Counted from the first letter of the stretch, positions 1 through 7,492 are shown. The stretch is DNA of 10,566 bases from Alistipes sp. (GCA_022511355.1 JAFLRS010000058.1:1-10566), one strand, 5' to 3'. Notes: generated by a model from the letters alone, not told the origin. Numbers and translations are program-made.

Positions 1-470
1 TCGATGATTTTGTAGAGTCCGCTCCAGCTCTCGTTGGCCTTGATGGCCATGAGCAGAATGGGGATGTCGTCGGTACCGAATTTGAAGATAATCGGCGTAT
101 TGACGTCATCGGGCAGAGCGTTGCTCACCATGTCGAGTTTGTCGCGGATGTTGGCCGTCGCGACCTCGACATCGGTTCCGTATTCGAATTCGAGCGTAAC
201 TATCGAGATATTCTCTTTCGACTTCGAGGTGATGTGTTTGAGATTATCGACACTGTTGAGCGAGTTTTCCATCGGTTTGGTGACGTTCTCCTCGATGTCG
301 ATTGCGCTGGCTCCCGGGTAGGCGGTGATGACCATGATCTGCGTGGTGTCGATGTGCGGCAGCAGGTCGATAGGCATCTTGAGCAGCGAGAATATTCCGA
401 ATATGGCGATTGCGAAGAATACGAGAATCGTCGTTATCGGATTATTTACGGCTGTTTTGTATATGTTCAT
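1..470 (-). CDS. RND-family multidrug efflux pump, inner-membrane subunit (AcrB/HAE1-like), partial
   Basis: This is the N-terminal 156 residues of a proton-driven RND pump; the rest lies beyond the left edge. The start MNIYKTAVNNP is followed by a first membrane segment at about residues 13-31 (TTILVFFAIAIFGIFSLL). The porter-domain opening typical of AcrB comes next: MPIDLLP, then TAYPGASA, ENVTKPME, a DNL turn, then FEYGTD and the stretch running into NIRDKL. Spacing and motifs match the hydrophobe/amphiphile exporters better than the heavy-metal branch, but the decisive transmembrane residues are off the window. The ATG lies 14 bp after the stop of the membrane-fusion gene, so it is the last visible gene of the tetR-channel-adaptor-pump operon. 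The upstream GGAACC is at best a weak ribosome site. In the cell it would form a trimer joined to the adaptor and the TolC-like channel and export drugs or other amphiphiles; the substrate cannot be read from the sequence. Confidence 0.93.
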   Translation of the reverse strand, partial: MNIYKTAVNNPITTILVFFAIAIFGIFSLLKMPIDLLPHIDTTQIMVITAYPGASAIDIEENVTKPMENSLNSVDNLKHITSKSKENISIVTLEFEYGTDVEVATANIRDKLDMVSNALPDDVNTPIIFKFGTDDIPILLMAIKANESWSGLYKII

Positions 471-484
471 CGTTGGTTCCGGAT

Positions 485-1507
485 TTAATCGTTAAGTTCC
501 ACTTTTGCTCCGTTGGTGAGAGCCAGCTGACCCATCACCACCACCTTGTCGCCGTCCGAAAGGCCCGACAGAACTTCATATTCGTTGTCCATGCGTCGGC
601 CGAGTTCCACTTTCGAATAGCTTACGGTATTGTCTTCGGGGTTGTATATCCACACGTAACGGTCGCCCGAACCCATCAGTTTGTTGATTGCGCGGTCCGA
701 AACCACCACGCGGTTCGCCGAACCGTAGGGGAGGGTTACGCGGGCGAACATACCCGGACGAATGCGTTCATCGTCGTTGGGGAGCGAAATCTCCACGGCG
801 AAGGTGCGTGTAGCGTTGTCGATGGTGGGGTTGATGCGGGTAATCGAACCTTTGAACTCTTCGTCGCCGTAGGCATCGAGCGTTACGTATACGGTCATGC
901 CCTTGCGGATTTTGGAGAAGAGGGTCTCCGAAAGGTTTATCATGATTTTGACGGGACGAATCTGCTCTACCACCAGTACGGGAGCGGCGGTGTACATATC
1001 GCCGTTGTCGTAGTTGCGGGCCGAAATCACGCCCGTAACGGGGCTGGTGAGGGTGGTGTTCTCCTGCAGATTGTCGTAGGTGGACTGAGCCACTTCGTAA
1101 GCGAGTTTGCGTGCGTCGTACTCCGATTTGGATGCGCCGCCGAATTCGTAGAGTTCCTTGGCGCGTTCGTATTCGGTTTTATAGTTGTCTAACTGCGCCT
1201 TGGCCTGCACGAGCGACGATGCGTCGAGTTTGACGAGCAGCTGACCCTTCTTCACATGATCGCCGACGTCAGCCAGAATGCTCTGGATTCGGCGGGGCTG
1301 CTGCGGTGCGATATTGTTGGTTACGAAGGCCTCTACCGTACCGGTGAACGAGGTCTGCTGAATGACGTTGCGTTGCGATACGGTCTCCACGGTCACTTTG
1401 GGGAGCGACTCCGTATTCTGTTCCTGCTGTTTGTTCTGCTTCTGCGAGCAAGCCGTTGCGAGTACGGCGAATGCCATGAGCAGCGATTTTGCGAATGTTC
1501 CTTTCAT
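485..1507 (-). CDS. RND efflux membrane-fusion (periplasmic adaptor) lipoprotein
   Basis: This is the periplasmic adaptor that bridges the RND pump and the outer-membrane channel, about 340 residues. It starts with a lipoprotein signal (MKGTFAKSLLMAFAVLATAC), and Cys20 is the likely lipidated residue. The following SQKQNK lacks the acidic residues of the Bacteroidetes surface-export signal, so I infer a periplasmic location. The first lipoyl half-motif (ADVGDHVKKGQLLVKLD) is at about residues 79-95. An alpha-hairpin rich in Lys, Glu and Ala follows (97-150), then the second lipoyl half (LTSPVTGVIS, 153-162), and then beta-barrel and membrane-proximal domains ending in GLSDGDKVVV. The order is standard for the HlyD/AcrA family. 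An in-frame ATG 18 bp upstream (1525) would add MRDNRA. Neither start has a convincing Shine-Dalgarno sequence; I chose 1507 because it gives the tidier signal peptide. The gene is 41 bp (or 23 bp from 1525) after the channel gene and 14 bp before the pump gene. Confidence 0.93.
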   Translation of the reverse strand: MKGTFAKSLLMAFAVLATACSQKQNKQQEQNTESLPKVTVETVSQRNVIQQTSFTGTVEAFVTNNIAPQQPRRIQSILADVGDHVKKGQLLVKLDASSLVQAKAQLDNYKTEYERAKELYEFGGASKSEYDARKLAYEVAQSTYDNLQENTTLTSPVTGVISARNYDNGDMYTAAPVLVVEQIRPVKIMINLSETLFSKIRKGMTVYVTLDAYGDEEFKGSITRINPTIDNATRTFAVEISLPNDDERIRPGMFARVTLPYGSANRVVVSDRAINKLMGSGDRYVWIYNPEDNTVSYSKVELGRRMDNEYEVLSGLSDGDKVVVMGQLALTNGAKVELND

Positions 1508-1548
1508 AGCTCTATTATCTCTCATTTTATTATTGTTGTCCTTTTTGT

Positions 1549-2916
1549 TCAGAGTTCGGTTTCGAGGTCGCCTATGATTTTGTCGAGAGCGACTTTCGAG
1601 GTGAGGAAGTTGTATATCGACTGATTGCGGCTCAGTTCGGCTTGAGTGAGTGCCAGTTGCGAGTTGTCGATTTCGACGAGGGTTCCGCTGCCCACTTCAT
1701 AGCGTTTCACGGCGATGTCGTATCCGCGCTGAGCCTGTGCCACCGTTGCGGCCGACGAGCCGAACTGACGCACGCTGGTATCCATATTGTTGAGGTTGTT
1801 GATGATGGATACGCGCAGCTGACGTTCGATGTTTTCGCGCTGAAGCTGAAGGCTCGACATATTGAGTCGCGCCTGACGCGTTGCGGCACGTCGCGAGTTG
1901 CCCGCGAAGATGGGTATATTGAGCTGCAAACCGGCATACGAATAGGGATTCCATGCCTCTTTTTTGAAGAATTTGCCGTCGTTGCCCAGAGCCGTATAGA
2001 GGTATGCCGCACTGAGCGAGAGGCTGGGCACGTTGGCCAATTTGGTTATCTGAACCGCCTTTTCGAGCTGCTGCTCCTGCAGGTCGAGCTGTTTGAGGGC
2101 GGAGTTGTTTTCGAGGTCGATTTGCGAAATGTCGTAGGCTTGTGCGAGGCTCGCTTCGTAATCCATGAGCGAACCCGTAACGTCGATATTGCGCGTGAGG
2201 TCTATGCCGAGCAGAGCCTTGAGCTGCCACAGAGTGAGTATCACGCTGTTTTCGGCTGCGAATACGTTGGGTTCGGCATTCTGAACCGACACGTTCGACG
2301 AAATGAGGTCGAATTCCGAGACCGAACCCACTTCGTAACGTTTGCGGATATTTTTATTGTTTTCCACGGCATTGTCGTAGACGCTGCGATAAACCCTCAG
2401 CGACTCTTTGGCAAGCAGAACGGTGTAGTAAGCCTGTGTAACCTGTTCCACCATGTCCAGACGCGACGAACGAGCCTTCTCCACGGCCAGTTCGACGTCG
2501 AGGGCCGACACCTTGAGGCTTGCCCACAGCTGGGCGTTGATGATGGGCATTCCGGCCGTGATGCCGCCGTTGAACGAGTTGTCGGAGCCGACCTTGATGG
2601 TCTGGGTCTGACCTCCGAAATCCATGCTCATGGTCTGCTTCGCCAGCACGCGCTGATAGGAGCCCGTAGCGTCGATTTGGGGATAGAGGCTGGCATATGC
2701 GCCCTGTTTTGCGTAGCGTTTGATTTCAATCTCCTCGTCGGCGATTTTAATCGTGGGATTCTCGCTCAGGGCAATCTGCAACGCCTCCTCGAGCGAAAGC
2801 GTAAGCACATCGCTCTGTGCCGGTGCCGATTCTCCCTGCAGCTGTTCCTGTGCCGCCGCTGCGAGTGCGAACCATAACGCACTCAGGAGTAATACCGTCT
2901 TTTTCATCATTTTCAT
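1549..2916 (-). CDS. TolC-family outer membrane efflux channel
   Basis: This is the outer-membrane exit channel of the tripartite pump, 455 residues (E. coli TolC is about 490). A signal peptide is clear: MKMMKK, a hydrophobic run, then ALAAAA-Q with likely cleavage after Ala22. The mature part shows the two homologous OEP halves. The first begins LTLSLEEALQIALSENPTIKIA, and the second lies after about residue 250. Both contain long helices rich in Gln, Leu and Ala; examples are QARLNMSSLQLQRENIE and the repeat-like GYDIAVKRYEVGSGTLVEI, which mirrors KNIRKRYEVGSVSEFDLI of the first half. That internal echo is the family's known duplication. ATG codons at residues 3 and 4 are alternative starts. 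The gene starts 19 bp after the tetR stop and has no recognisable promoter of its own, so it is probably read from the tetR promoter. It should act as a trimer with the adaptor and pump encoded downstream. Confidence 0.94.
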   Translation of the reverse strand: MKMMKKTVLLLSALWFALAAAAQEQLQGESAPAQSDVLTLSLEEALQIALSENPTIKIADEEIEIKRYAKQGAYASLYPQIDATGSYQRVLAKQTMSMDFGGQTQTIKVGSDNSFNGGITAGMPIINAQLWASLKVSALDVELAVEKARSSRLDMVEQVTQAYYTVLLAKESLRVYRSVYDNAVENNKNIRKRYEVGSVSEFDLISSNVSVQNAEPNVFAAENSVILTLWQLKALLGIDLTRNIDVTGSLMDYEASLAQAYDISQIDLENNSALKQLDLQEQQLEKAVQITKLANVPSLSLSAAYLYTALGNDGKFFKKEAWNPYSYAGLQLNIPIFAGNSRRAATRQARLNMSSLQLQRENIERQLRVSIINNLNNMDTSVRQFGSSAATVAQAQRGYDIAVKRYEVGSGTLVEIDNSQLALTQAELSRNQSIYNFLTSKVALDKIIGDLETEL

Positions 2917-2935
2917 TTACACTTTATTTATATAT

Positions 2936-3595
2936 TCATTCATTAACCTTTTCTGCGTTGTCGTCCGAATCGTGGATGCGGAGTCCGAATCGTCCGCTTT
3001 CGGCGAAGTCGTCGATTACGCGCATACCTTCGGGGGTGGATATTCCGCGGAAGAAGAGCATCACCACATGGAGGAACGCATCGCGAACCGAGAGTCCGTC
3101 GGGCAGAATCACCTCCTTGCGGGCGACGATTCCGATGGCCATGTAGTAGAGCATCTTTATCGCGAGGTCGATGTTGGCCTTGCCGTCGATAAGACCGTGG
3201 TTCACGCACTCCTCGATTGCATTCTTGAACCGGCGCGAGCCGTTTTCACCCAGTTCGCGGTGCAGACGATCGTGTACCGAAGGGTAGAATTTGCGCAAAT
3301 TGCCCGTTATGCGGCTGTTGGTTTCGGAGTACTGCGTCATTTCGACGAAACCTATCAGTATCGATTCGAGCATATTGCCGCCCGTGCGTGCCTTTTCGGC
3401 CACGCAGTCGTTTACGAGCGTCATGTGGCGTTTGAGACATAGGTAGAGCAGCTCCTCTTTGTCGCCGAACATCTCATACAGGGTTCGTTTCGATATGCCG
3501 AGTTCCTGTGCGATGTCGTCCATGCGCACCGACTTGATGCCCTGACTCACGAACATACGCATCGCATTCTCGACTATTTGTTCTCGTTGTGTCAT
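2936..3595 (-). CDS. TetR/AcrR-family transcriptional repressor of the efflux operon
   Basis: This is a 219-residue TetR-family regulator. The N-terminal DNA-binding domain runs from MTQREQIVENAMRMF to about residue 55, with the helix-turn-helix at 24-45 (MDDIAQELGISKRTLYEMF), followed by GDKEELL, the standard family signature. The C-terminal 160 residues are helical, diverge from any family I can name, and would bind the inducer. The start at 3595 is chosen because AGGAGGG lies 9 bases upstream of this ATG, an unusually good Shine-Dalgarno for Bacteroidetes. A longer frame from 3631 would begin inside the predicted promoter-operator region. The gene heads the operon: the channel gene begins 19 bp after its stop. 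A perfect palindrome lies at its transcription start, so autorepression and control of the three pump genes is the natural reading. The inducer is unknown. Confidence 0.92.
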   Translation of the reverse strand: MTQREQIVENAMRMFVSQGIKSVRMDDIAQELGISKRTLYEMFGDKEELLYLCLKRHMTLVNDCVAEKARTGGNMLESILIGFVEMTQYSETNSRITGNLRKFYPSVHDRLHRELGENGSRRFKNAIEECVNHGLIDGKANIDLAIKMLYYMAIGIVARKEVILPDGLSVRDAFLHVVMLFFRGISTPEGMRVIDDFAESGRFGLRIHDSDDNAEKVNE

Positions 3596-3604
3596 CTGTA
3601 AATT

Positions 3605-3611
3605 CCCTCCT
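3605..3611 (-). promoter_or_regulatory. Strong Shine-Dalgarno sequence of the tetR gene
   Basis: On the minus strand AGGAGGG ends 9 bases before the ATG at 3593-3595. It decides the start of the regulator gene and stands out because other starts in the window have no such sequence. Its first two bases overlap the 14-bp palindrome, so a bound repressor would also sit on the ribosome-binding region of the DNA. Confidence 0.8.
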
Positions 3612-3623
3612 GTTTCGAAACAG
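3610..3623. promoter_or_regulatory. Probable TetR operator, perfect 14-bp palindrome
   Basis: CTGTTTCGAAACAG is identical on both strands. It begins 5 bases after the predicted -7 element and covers the likely transcription start of the tetR-led efflux operon. TetR-family repressors bind as dimers to such palindromes near their own promoters. That this regulator binds here is inferred from position and symmetry only. Confidence 0.7.
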
Positions 3624-3628
3624 CCCTG

Positions 3629-3660
3629 CAAAGATAATACTATAAAAACTTAAAAACAAA
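3629..3660 (-). promoter_or_regulatory. Bacteroidetes-type promoter of the tetR-efflux operon
   Basis: Reading the minus strand, TTTG (3660-3657) is followed after 20 bases by TATCTTTG (3636-3629). This matches both boxes of the Bacteroidetes primary-sigma consensus (TTTG, 19-21 bp, TAnnTTTG). Transcription would start at about 3623, inside the palindrome, giving a leader of roughly 28 bases before the ATG at 3595. Confidence 0.78.
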
Positions 3661-3696
3661 AAAAGTTTTCTATTTTTTCAAGTTTTGACCGTCGGG

Positions 3697-3733
3697 CAAA
3701 TAAAAACGGCTGTCCTTGCGGGAGGACAGCCGT
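3697..3733 (-). terminator. Intrinsic terminator of the POT transporter gene
   Basis: A perfect 11-bp stem (ACGGCTGTCCT against AGGACAGCCGT) with a 6-base loop lies 20 bases after the transporter stop codon. On the minus strand it is followed by TTTTATTT. It separates the transporter from the efflux-operon promoter, whose upstream box begins about 37 bp further on. Confidence 0.88.
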
Positions 3734-3753
3734 GAAATGAGTATTTTCTTGCT

Positions 3754-5316
3754 CTATTCGGTGACTTTTTCGAGCCATTTTACCATGAGCAGCATCACGA
3801 GCATCGAGATTACGCATACGCTGAGGAATACGGTCCAGCACTGCCAGATGGGGATTTTGTTGTACATGAGCGGGCCTACCCACAGCATAAGGTTTCCGAC
3901 TGCGGTGGCTCCGAGCCACAGACCCTGACACAGACCCTGCATATTGCGCGGTGCGACCTTCGACACGAACGACAGACCCAGCGGCGAGATGAAGAGTTCG
4001 GCCACCGTGAGGAAGAAGTAGAGTACGATAAGCACCCACGGTCCTGCCATCCAGGCTTCCTGTTCGGTTACGGGCAGCGATTTGAATGCGGTTGCCGAGG
4101 GGTAGCCCTGCAGGAGCGAGAAGCAGGCGAGGAAGAGGTATGCCATACCGGCGATAGCCATACCGATGGCGATTTTGCGGGGTGTGGATATGACCTTTCC
4201 GCGGGCTGCCAGTGCGCCGAATATGTACATGATGACCGGCGTAAGCACAATCACGAAGAAGGGGTTGATAGCCTGCCATATTTCGGGCGGAATGACCGAC
4301 GAATTGACGAAGTCGCGGGCGAAGAACGACAGTGAAGCTCCGTTCTGGTGGAACGAGAACCAGAAGAAGATTACGATGCCGAGTACTGCGAAGAGTGCAT
4401 ACATACGCTGTTTGATTTCGGTTGCGGCTGCGCGGCGTTCTTCGGGGGAATAGTTGGCTGCTGCGGTTGCGCTCTTTTTGCCGGGGGTGGGGTAGTTTTT
4501 GCGCGTGCAGATGAATATTATGAGCGAGATGAGCATTGCGGCCACCGAAGCGATGAACGAGAAGTGGATGCCCGTATTGAATACGTTGAGGTATTCGCCG
4601 CAGAATGCGGTCATATTTTCGGGCAGGAGTCCGCTCTCCGACACCTGCATTGCCAGCTGATTGAGGTTGGCGGTGTTGTCGGCCGAGATGGTGCCGTCGA
4701 GATATTCATGACAGAGTGCGGGCAGCTGCGCATTGTAGGCCAGAGCGTGGGCTTTGAGCCACCAGCTGCGGAGCATGGGGGCGATGAAGGGAGCCAGCAC
4801 GCCGCCTATATTTATAAATACGTAGAATATCTGGAAACCCGAGTCGCGACGGTCTTTGGCCTCTTTGAGAGCCTGTTCGCCCTGTTTTGCGGCTTCGGCT
4901 TCGAGATTGTCGTACATCTGACCCACGATGGCCTGCAAATTGCCTTTGAAGAGTCCGTTGCCGAATGCGATTACGAAGAGGGCGAAGCAGGTAAGGGGCA
5001 GCAGCCATCCGATGTTGCCTGCGGTGGAGAGTACGGGCACCGACAGCACCGCATAACCCGAAGCCATGGTGACCAGACCGGCGATGATGGTTCCTTTGTA
5101 GTTTTGTGATTTGTCGGCTATCCATCCTCCGACGAGGCTGAGGACATAGATGCCTGCATAGAAGAATGAATAGATGAGAGTTCCGTTCTCCTCGCTCAAA
5201 CCGAACTTCGAGCATAAGAACAGAGCCAGCACAGCGTTCATGATGTAGTATCCGAAACGCTCGCCCATATTGCTGAGGGCGGCGGCCAGCAATCCTTTGG
5301 GATGACCTTTGAACAT
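3754..5316 (-). CDS. POT-family (PTR2) MFS transporter, peptide-type, with altered proton-coupling residues
   Basis: This is a 520-residue inner-membrane transporter of the proton-dependent oligopeptide family, with about 12-14 hydrophobic segments. Family signatures in order: GERFGYY (18-24) on the first helix; GNGLFKGN (119-126), matching the GxGxxKPN region; FYVFINIGG (164-172), matching FYxxINxG; FWFSFHQ (318-324) on helix 7; and AELFISPLGLS (439-449) followed by VAPRNMQG. Two key acidic positions differ. The family motif ExxERF reads NMGERF (Asn16), and the usual FWALFEQ glutamate appears to be His323; Glu440 is kept. A polar stretch of about 60 residues (about 184-246) between helices 5 and 6 is longer than usual. 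The start at 5316 begins at the conserved KGHPKGLL region; an upstream in-frame ATG (5394) would lie above the promoter. It is a single gene with its own promoter and terminator, divergent from glgB. The substrate is probably a di- or tripeptide but is unproven. Confidence 0.88.
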   Translation of the reverse strand: MFKGHPKGLLAAALSNMGERFGYYIMNAVLALFLCSKFGLSEENGTLIYSFFYAGIYVLSLVGGWIADKSQNYKGTIIAGLVTMASGYAVLSVPVLSTAGNIGWLLPLTCFALFVIAFGNGLFKGNLQAIVGQMYDNLEAEAAKQGEQALKEAKDRRDSGFQIFYVFINIGGVLAPFIAPMLRSWWLKAHALAYNAQLPALCHEYLDGTISADNTANLNQLAMQVSESGLLPENMTAFCGEYLNVFNTGIHFSFIASVAAMLISLIIFICTRKNYPTPGKKSATAAANYSPEERRAAATEIKQRMYALFAVLGIVIFFWFSFHQNGASLSFFARDFVNSSVIPPEIWQAINPFFVIVLTPVIMYIFGALAARGKVISTPRKIAIGMAIAGMAYLFLACFSLLQGYPSATAFKSLPVTEQEAWMAGPWVLIVLYFFLTVAELFISPLGLSFVSKVAPRNMQGLCQGLWLGATAVGNLMLWVGPLMYNKIPIWQCWTVFLSVCVISMLVMLLMVKWLEKVTE

Positions 5317-5354
5317 TGTTTTCCGAGTTTTTAGAGTTTTTACAGTTTGCTTTA

Positions 5355-5386
5355 TTTGCAAAAGTAATAAAAAAATCGTATATTTC
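5355..5386 (+). promoter_or_regulatory. Candidate promoter of glgB
   Basis: On the plus strand TTTG (5355-5358) is followed after exactly 20 bases by TATATTTC (5379-5386), one mismatch from TAnnTTTG. Transcription would start at about 5393, leaving a very short leader of 13-19 bases before the ATG at 5406 or 5412. It overlaps the opposite-facing transporter promoter. Confidence 0.55.
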
Positions 5387-5390
5387 GAAA
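5359..5390 (-). promoter_or_regulatory. Candidate promoter of the POT transporter
   Basis: On the minus strand TACTTTTG (5366-5359) fits TAnnTTTG perfectly. Exactly 20 bases upstream lies TTTC (5390-5387), one base off TTTG. The predicted start at about 5352 leaves a leader of around 36 bases. The element shares nearly all its length with the divergent glgB promoter. Confidence 0.55.
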
Positions 5391-5405
5391 ACAAATCTGC
5401 GATAT

Positions 5406-7445
5406 ATGACTATGACAGAGAACCGAAAGTCAGTTTTGGCGGTGGTGGAGCGCGATGAATGGCTGCGTCCCGCGGCCGATGCGGTAGAGCGTCGGCACGA
5501 CAACTATCTGCGTCTGATGGCGGAAATCGAAGCCGCTTCGGGTTCGATTTGCGACTATGCCAACGGTTACAAATGGTTCGGCTGGCAGCGCGACGACGAT
5601 TTGCAGGGATGGTGGTTCCGCGAGTGGCTGCCCAAAGCCTACGACGTATTTGTTTTCGGCGACTTCAACAACTGGCAGCGCACGCAGTTGCGGCTCGACA
5701 AGGGTCCCGACGGCGTATGGAGCATATTTCTGCCCGATGCCATGTATGCCGACCGTCTGACAGACGGTTCGCTCTACAAGATTCATGTTCACGGACCCAA
5801 CGGCTGGCGCGACCGCATACCCGCCTATGCATGGCGGGTGGTGCAGGACGATGCGACCAAAGACTTCACGGCGCAGTTCCTGACCGAAAAGCCTTTCGAG
5901 TGGTCGGAGTTCGATTCGCGCAAGGCTCTGGCCGACGGACTTTTCATCTACGAGGCTCATGTGGGCATGGCGCAGGAGTACGAAGGTGTCGGCTCCTATG
6001 TGGAGTTCGCCGACGGCATACTGCCCAAAATCAAAGAGGCGGGCTACAATGCCGTGCAGCTGATGGCCGTCGCCGAACATCCCTATTACGGTTCGTTCGG
6101 TTATCATGTCTCGAGCTTCTTCGCACCCTCGTCGCGGTGCGGCACCCCCGAAGAACTCAAATACCTGATAGACAAGGCTCACCGTATGGGCATGGCGGTC
6201 ATTATGGATTTGGTACACGCCCACTACGTGAAGAACGAAAACGAAGGCATCGCGGGGCTCGACGGCTCCGATGACCTCTACTCCAAATCGGGCCCCGCCG
6301 GCTATCAGCAATATTGGGATTCGCTGGTCTTCGACTACGGCAAGCGCGAAGTGCGTCACTTTCTGCTTTCGAATGTCAAATACTGGCTCGACGAGTTCCA
6401 TTTCGACGGATTCCGCTTCGACGGTGTAACCTCCATGATATGGCATCATCACGGTTACGGCAGCATGACCTCGCGCGAAGATTTCTTCGGTCCGGGGGTG
6501 AACGAAGATGCCATAGCCTACCTCACGTTGGCCAACCGTCTTATTCACGACTTCCGTCCTTCGGCCGTGACCATCGCCGAGGATGTGAGCGGAATGCCGG
6601 CCATGTGTTCGCCCGTCGATGACGGCGGTGCGGGTTTCGACTACCGTTTGGGCATGGCCATTCCCGACTACTGGATAAAACTGCTGAAGGATGTTCCCGA
6701 TGAGGATTGGAATATATGGGAGATGTGGTCGATAATGACCGACCGTCTGCCCGAAACCGGAACCGTAGCCTATGCCGAGTCGCACGATCAGGCTTTGGTG
6801 GGCGACAAGACGATAGCTTTCCGATTGATGGACAAGGAGATGTACTTCTCGATGGACAGGGCTTCGGAGAGTCTGGTCATCGACCGCGGAATGGCTCTTC
6901 ACAAGATGATACGCCTCATGACCGCCGCTGCGGGAGGCAATGCCTATCTCAACTTCATGGGCAACGAGTTCGGACACCCCGAATGGATAGATTTTCCGCG
7001 CGAGGGCAACGGCTGGAGCTATGCGCACGCACGCCGTTTGTGGTCGCTTTCTACCAATGGATTCCTGCGTTATTCGCAGTTGGGCGAGTTCGACCGCGTG
7101 ATGGTGGGGGCTATGCGCGAGCATCGGATTCTGGACGATGTATACCCCTTCAATCTTCAGATGGACGAGGGCCGCAAGACGATGGTTTTCACGCGCGGAG
7201 ACCTGCTTTTCGTCTTCAACTGGCATCCGTCGGAGTCGCTGCCCGACTATGCGGTGAGGGTGCGCGATGCGGGCAAATACCGCCTGCTCTTCTCCACCGA
7301 CGACAGTCGTTTCGGCGGTTTGGGTCGCGACGAGTCCGATGTGGAACACTTCTCCTATCCGTGCGAGGTGAACGGCGAGATGCAGCATTTCATTCAGATA
7401 TACAGCATGGCCCGCACGGCGCAGGTCTATATAAAAGCCGATTGA
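5406..7445 (+). CDS. glgB: 1,4-alpha-glucan branching enzyme, eukaryote-like (GH13_8) type
   Basis: This enzyme makes alpha-1,6 branches in glycogen by cutting an alpha-1,4 chain and transferring it. The protein has 679 residues in the usual order: an N-terminal helix, a carbohydrate-binding CBM48-like domain at about 60-160 (WLPKAYDVFVFGDFNNW), the GH13 barrel, and a C-terminal beta domain from about 585. All four GH13 regions are visible: DLVHAH; GFRFDGVTS with nucleophile Asp339; AEDVSG with acid/base Glu392; and AESHDQ with His460-Asp461. The sequences around them (SMIWHHHG, SGMPAMCSP, GGAGFDYRL, NFMGNEFGHPEW) match animal and yeast branching enzymes closely, the hallmark of subfamily GH13_8. 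The start is 5406 or the in-frame ATG at 5412; neither has a Shine-Dalgarno sequence. No other glycogen gene lies in the window. It is divergent from the POT gene and convergent with groEL. Confidence 0.95.
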   Translation: MTMTENRKSVLAVVERDEWLRPAADAVERRHDNYLRLMAEIEAASGSICDYANGYKWFGWQRDDDLQGWWFREWLPKAYDVFVFGDFNNWQRTQLRLDKGPDGVWSIFLPDAMYADRLTDGSLYKIHVHGPNGWRDRIPAYAWRVVQDDATKDFTAQFLTEKPFEWSEFDSRKALADGLFIYEAHVGMAQEYEGVGSYVEFADGILPKIKEAGYNAVQLMAVAEHPYYGSFGYHVSSFFAPSSRCGTPEELKYLIDKAHRMGMAVIMDLVHAHYVKNENEGIAGLDGSDDLYSKSGPAGYQQYWDSLVFDYGKREVRHFLLSNVKYWLDEFHFDGFRFDGVTSMIWHHHGYGSMTSREDFFGPGVNEDAIAYLTLANRLIHDFRPSAVTIAEDVSGMPAMCSPVDDGGAGFDYRLGMAIPDYWIKLLKDVPDEDWNIWEMWSIMTDRLPETGTVAYAESHDQALVGDKTIAFRLMDKEMYFSMDRASESLVIDRGMALHKMIRLMTAAAGGNAYLNFMGNEFGHPEWIDFPREGNGWSYAHARRLWSLSTNGFLRYSQLGEFDRVMVGAMREHRILDDVYPFNLQMDEGRKTMVFTRGDLLFVFNWHPSESLPDYAVRVRDAGKYRLLFSTDDSRFGGLGRDESDVEHFSYPCEVNGEMQHFIQIYSMARTAQVYIKAD

Positions 7446-7457
7446 CAGAGGCGCAAC

Positions 7458-7492
7458 AAAAAAGGCTCTCCTTCGAAGGAGAGCCTTTTTTT
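7458..7492. terminator. Bidirectional intrinsic terminator between glgB and groEL
   Basis: A perfect 22-bp palindrome, made of GGCTCTCCTTC and its complement (7464-7485), is flanked by six A on the left and seven T on the right. Both strands therefore carry a stem followed by a T run. It lies 12 bp after the glgB stop and about 25 bp after the groEL stop, ending both convergent transcripts. Confidence 0.93.

Noticed and set aside
1642..2877. Plus-strand open frame of 411 codons opposite the TolC-like gene
   Set aside because: It is the antisense frame of a well-supported channel gene with signal peptide, and has no recognisable domain or start signal.
3611..3631. Longer tetR start at the upstream ATG (3631)
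   Set aside because: It would place coding sequence over the predicted -7 box and the palindrome, whereas the internal ATG at 3595 has a near-ideal Shine-Dalgarno sequence and starts at the normal family N-terminus.
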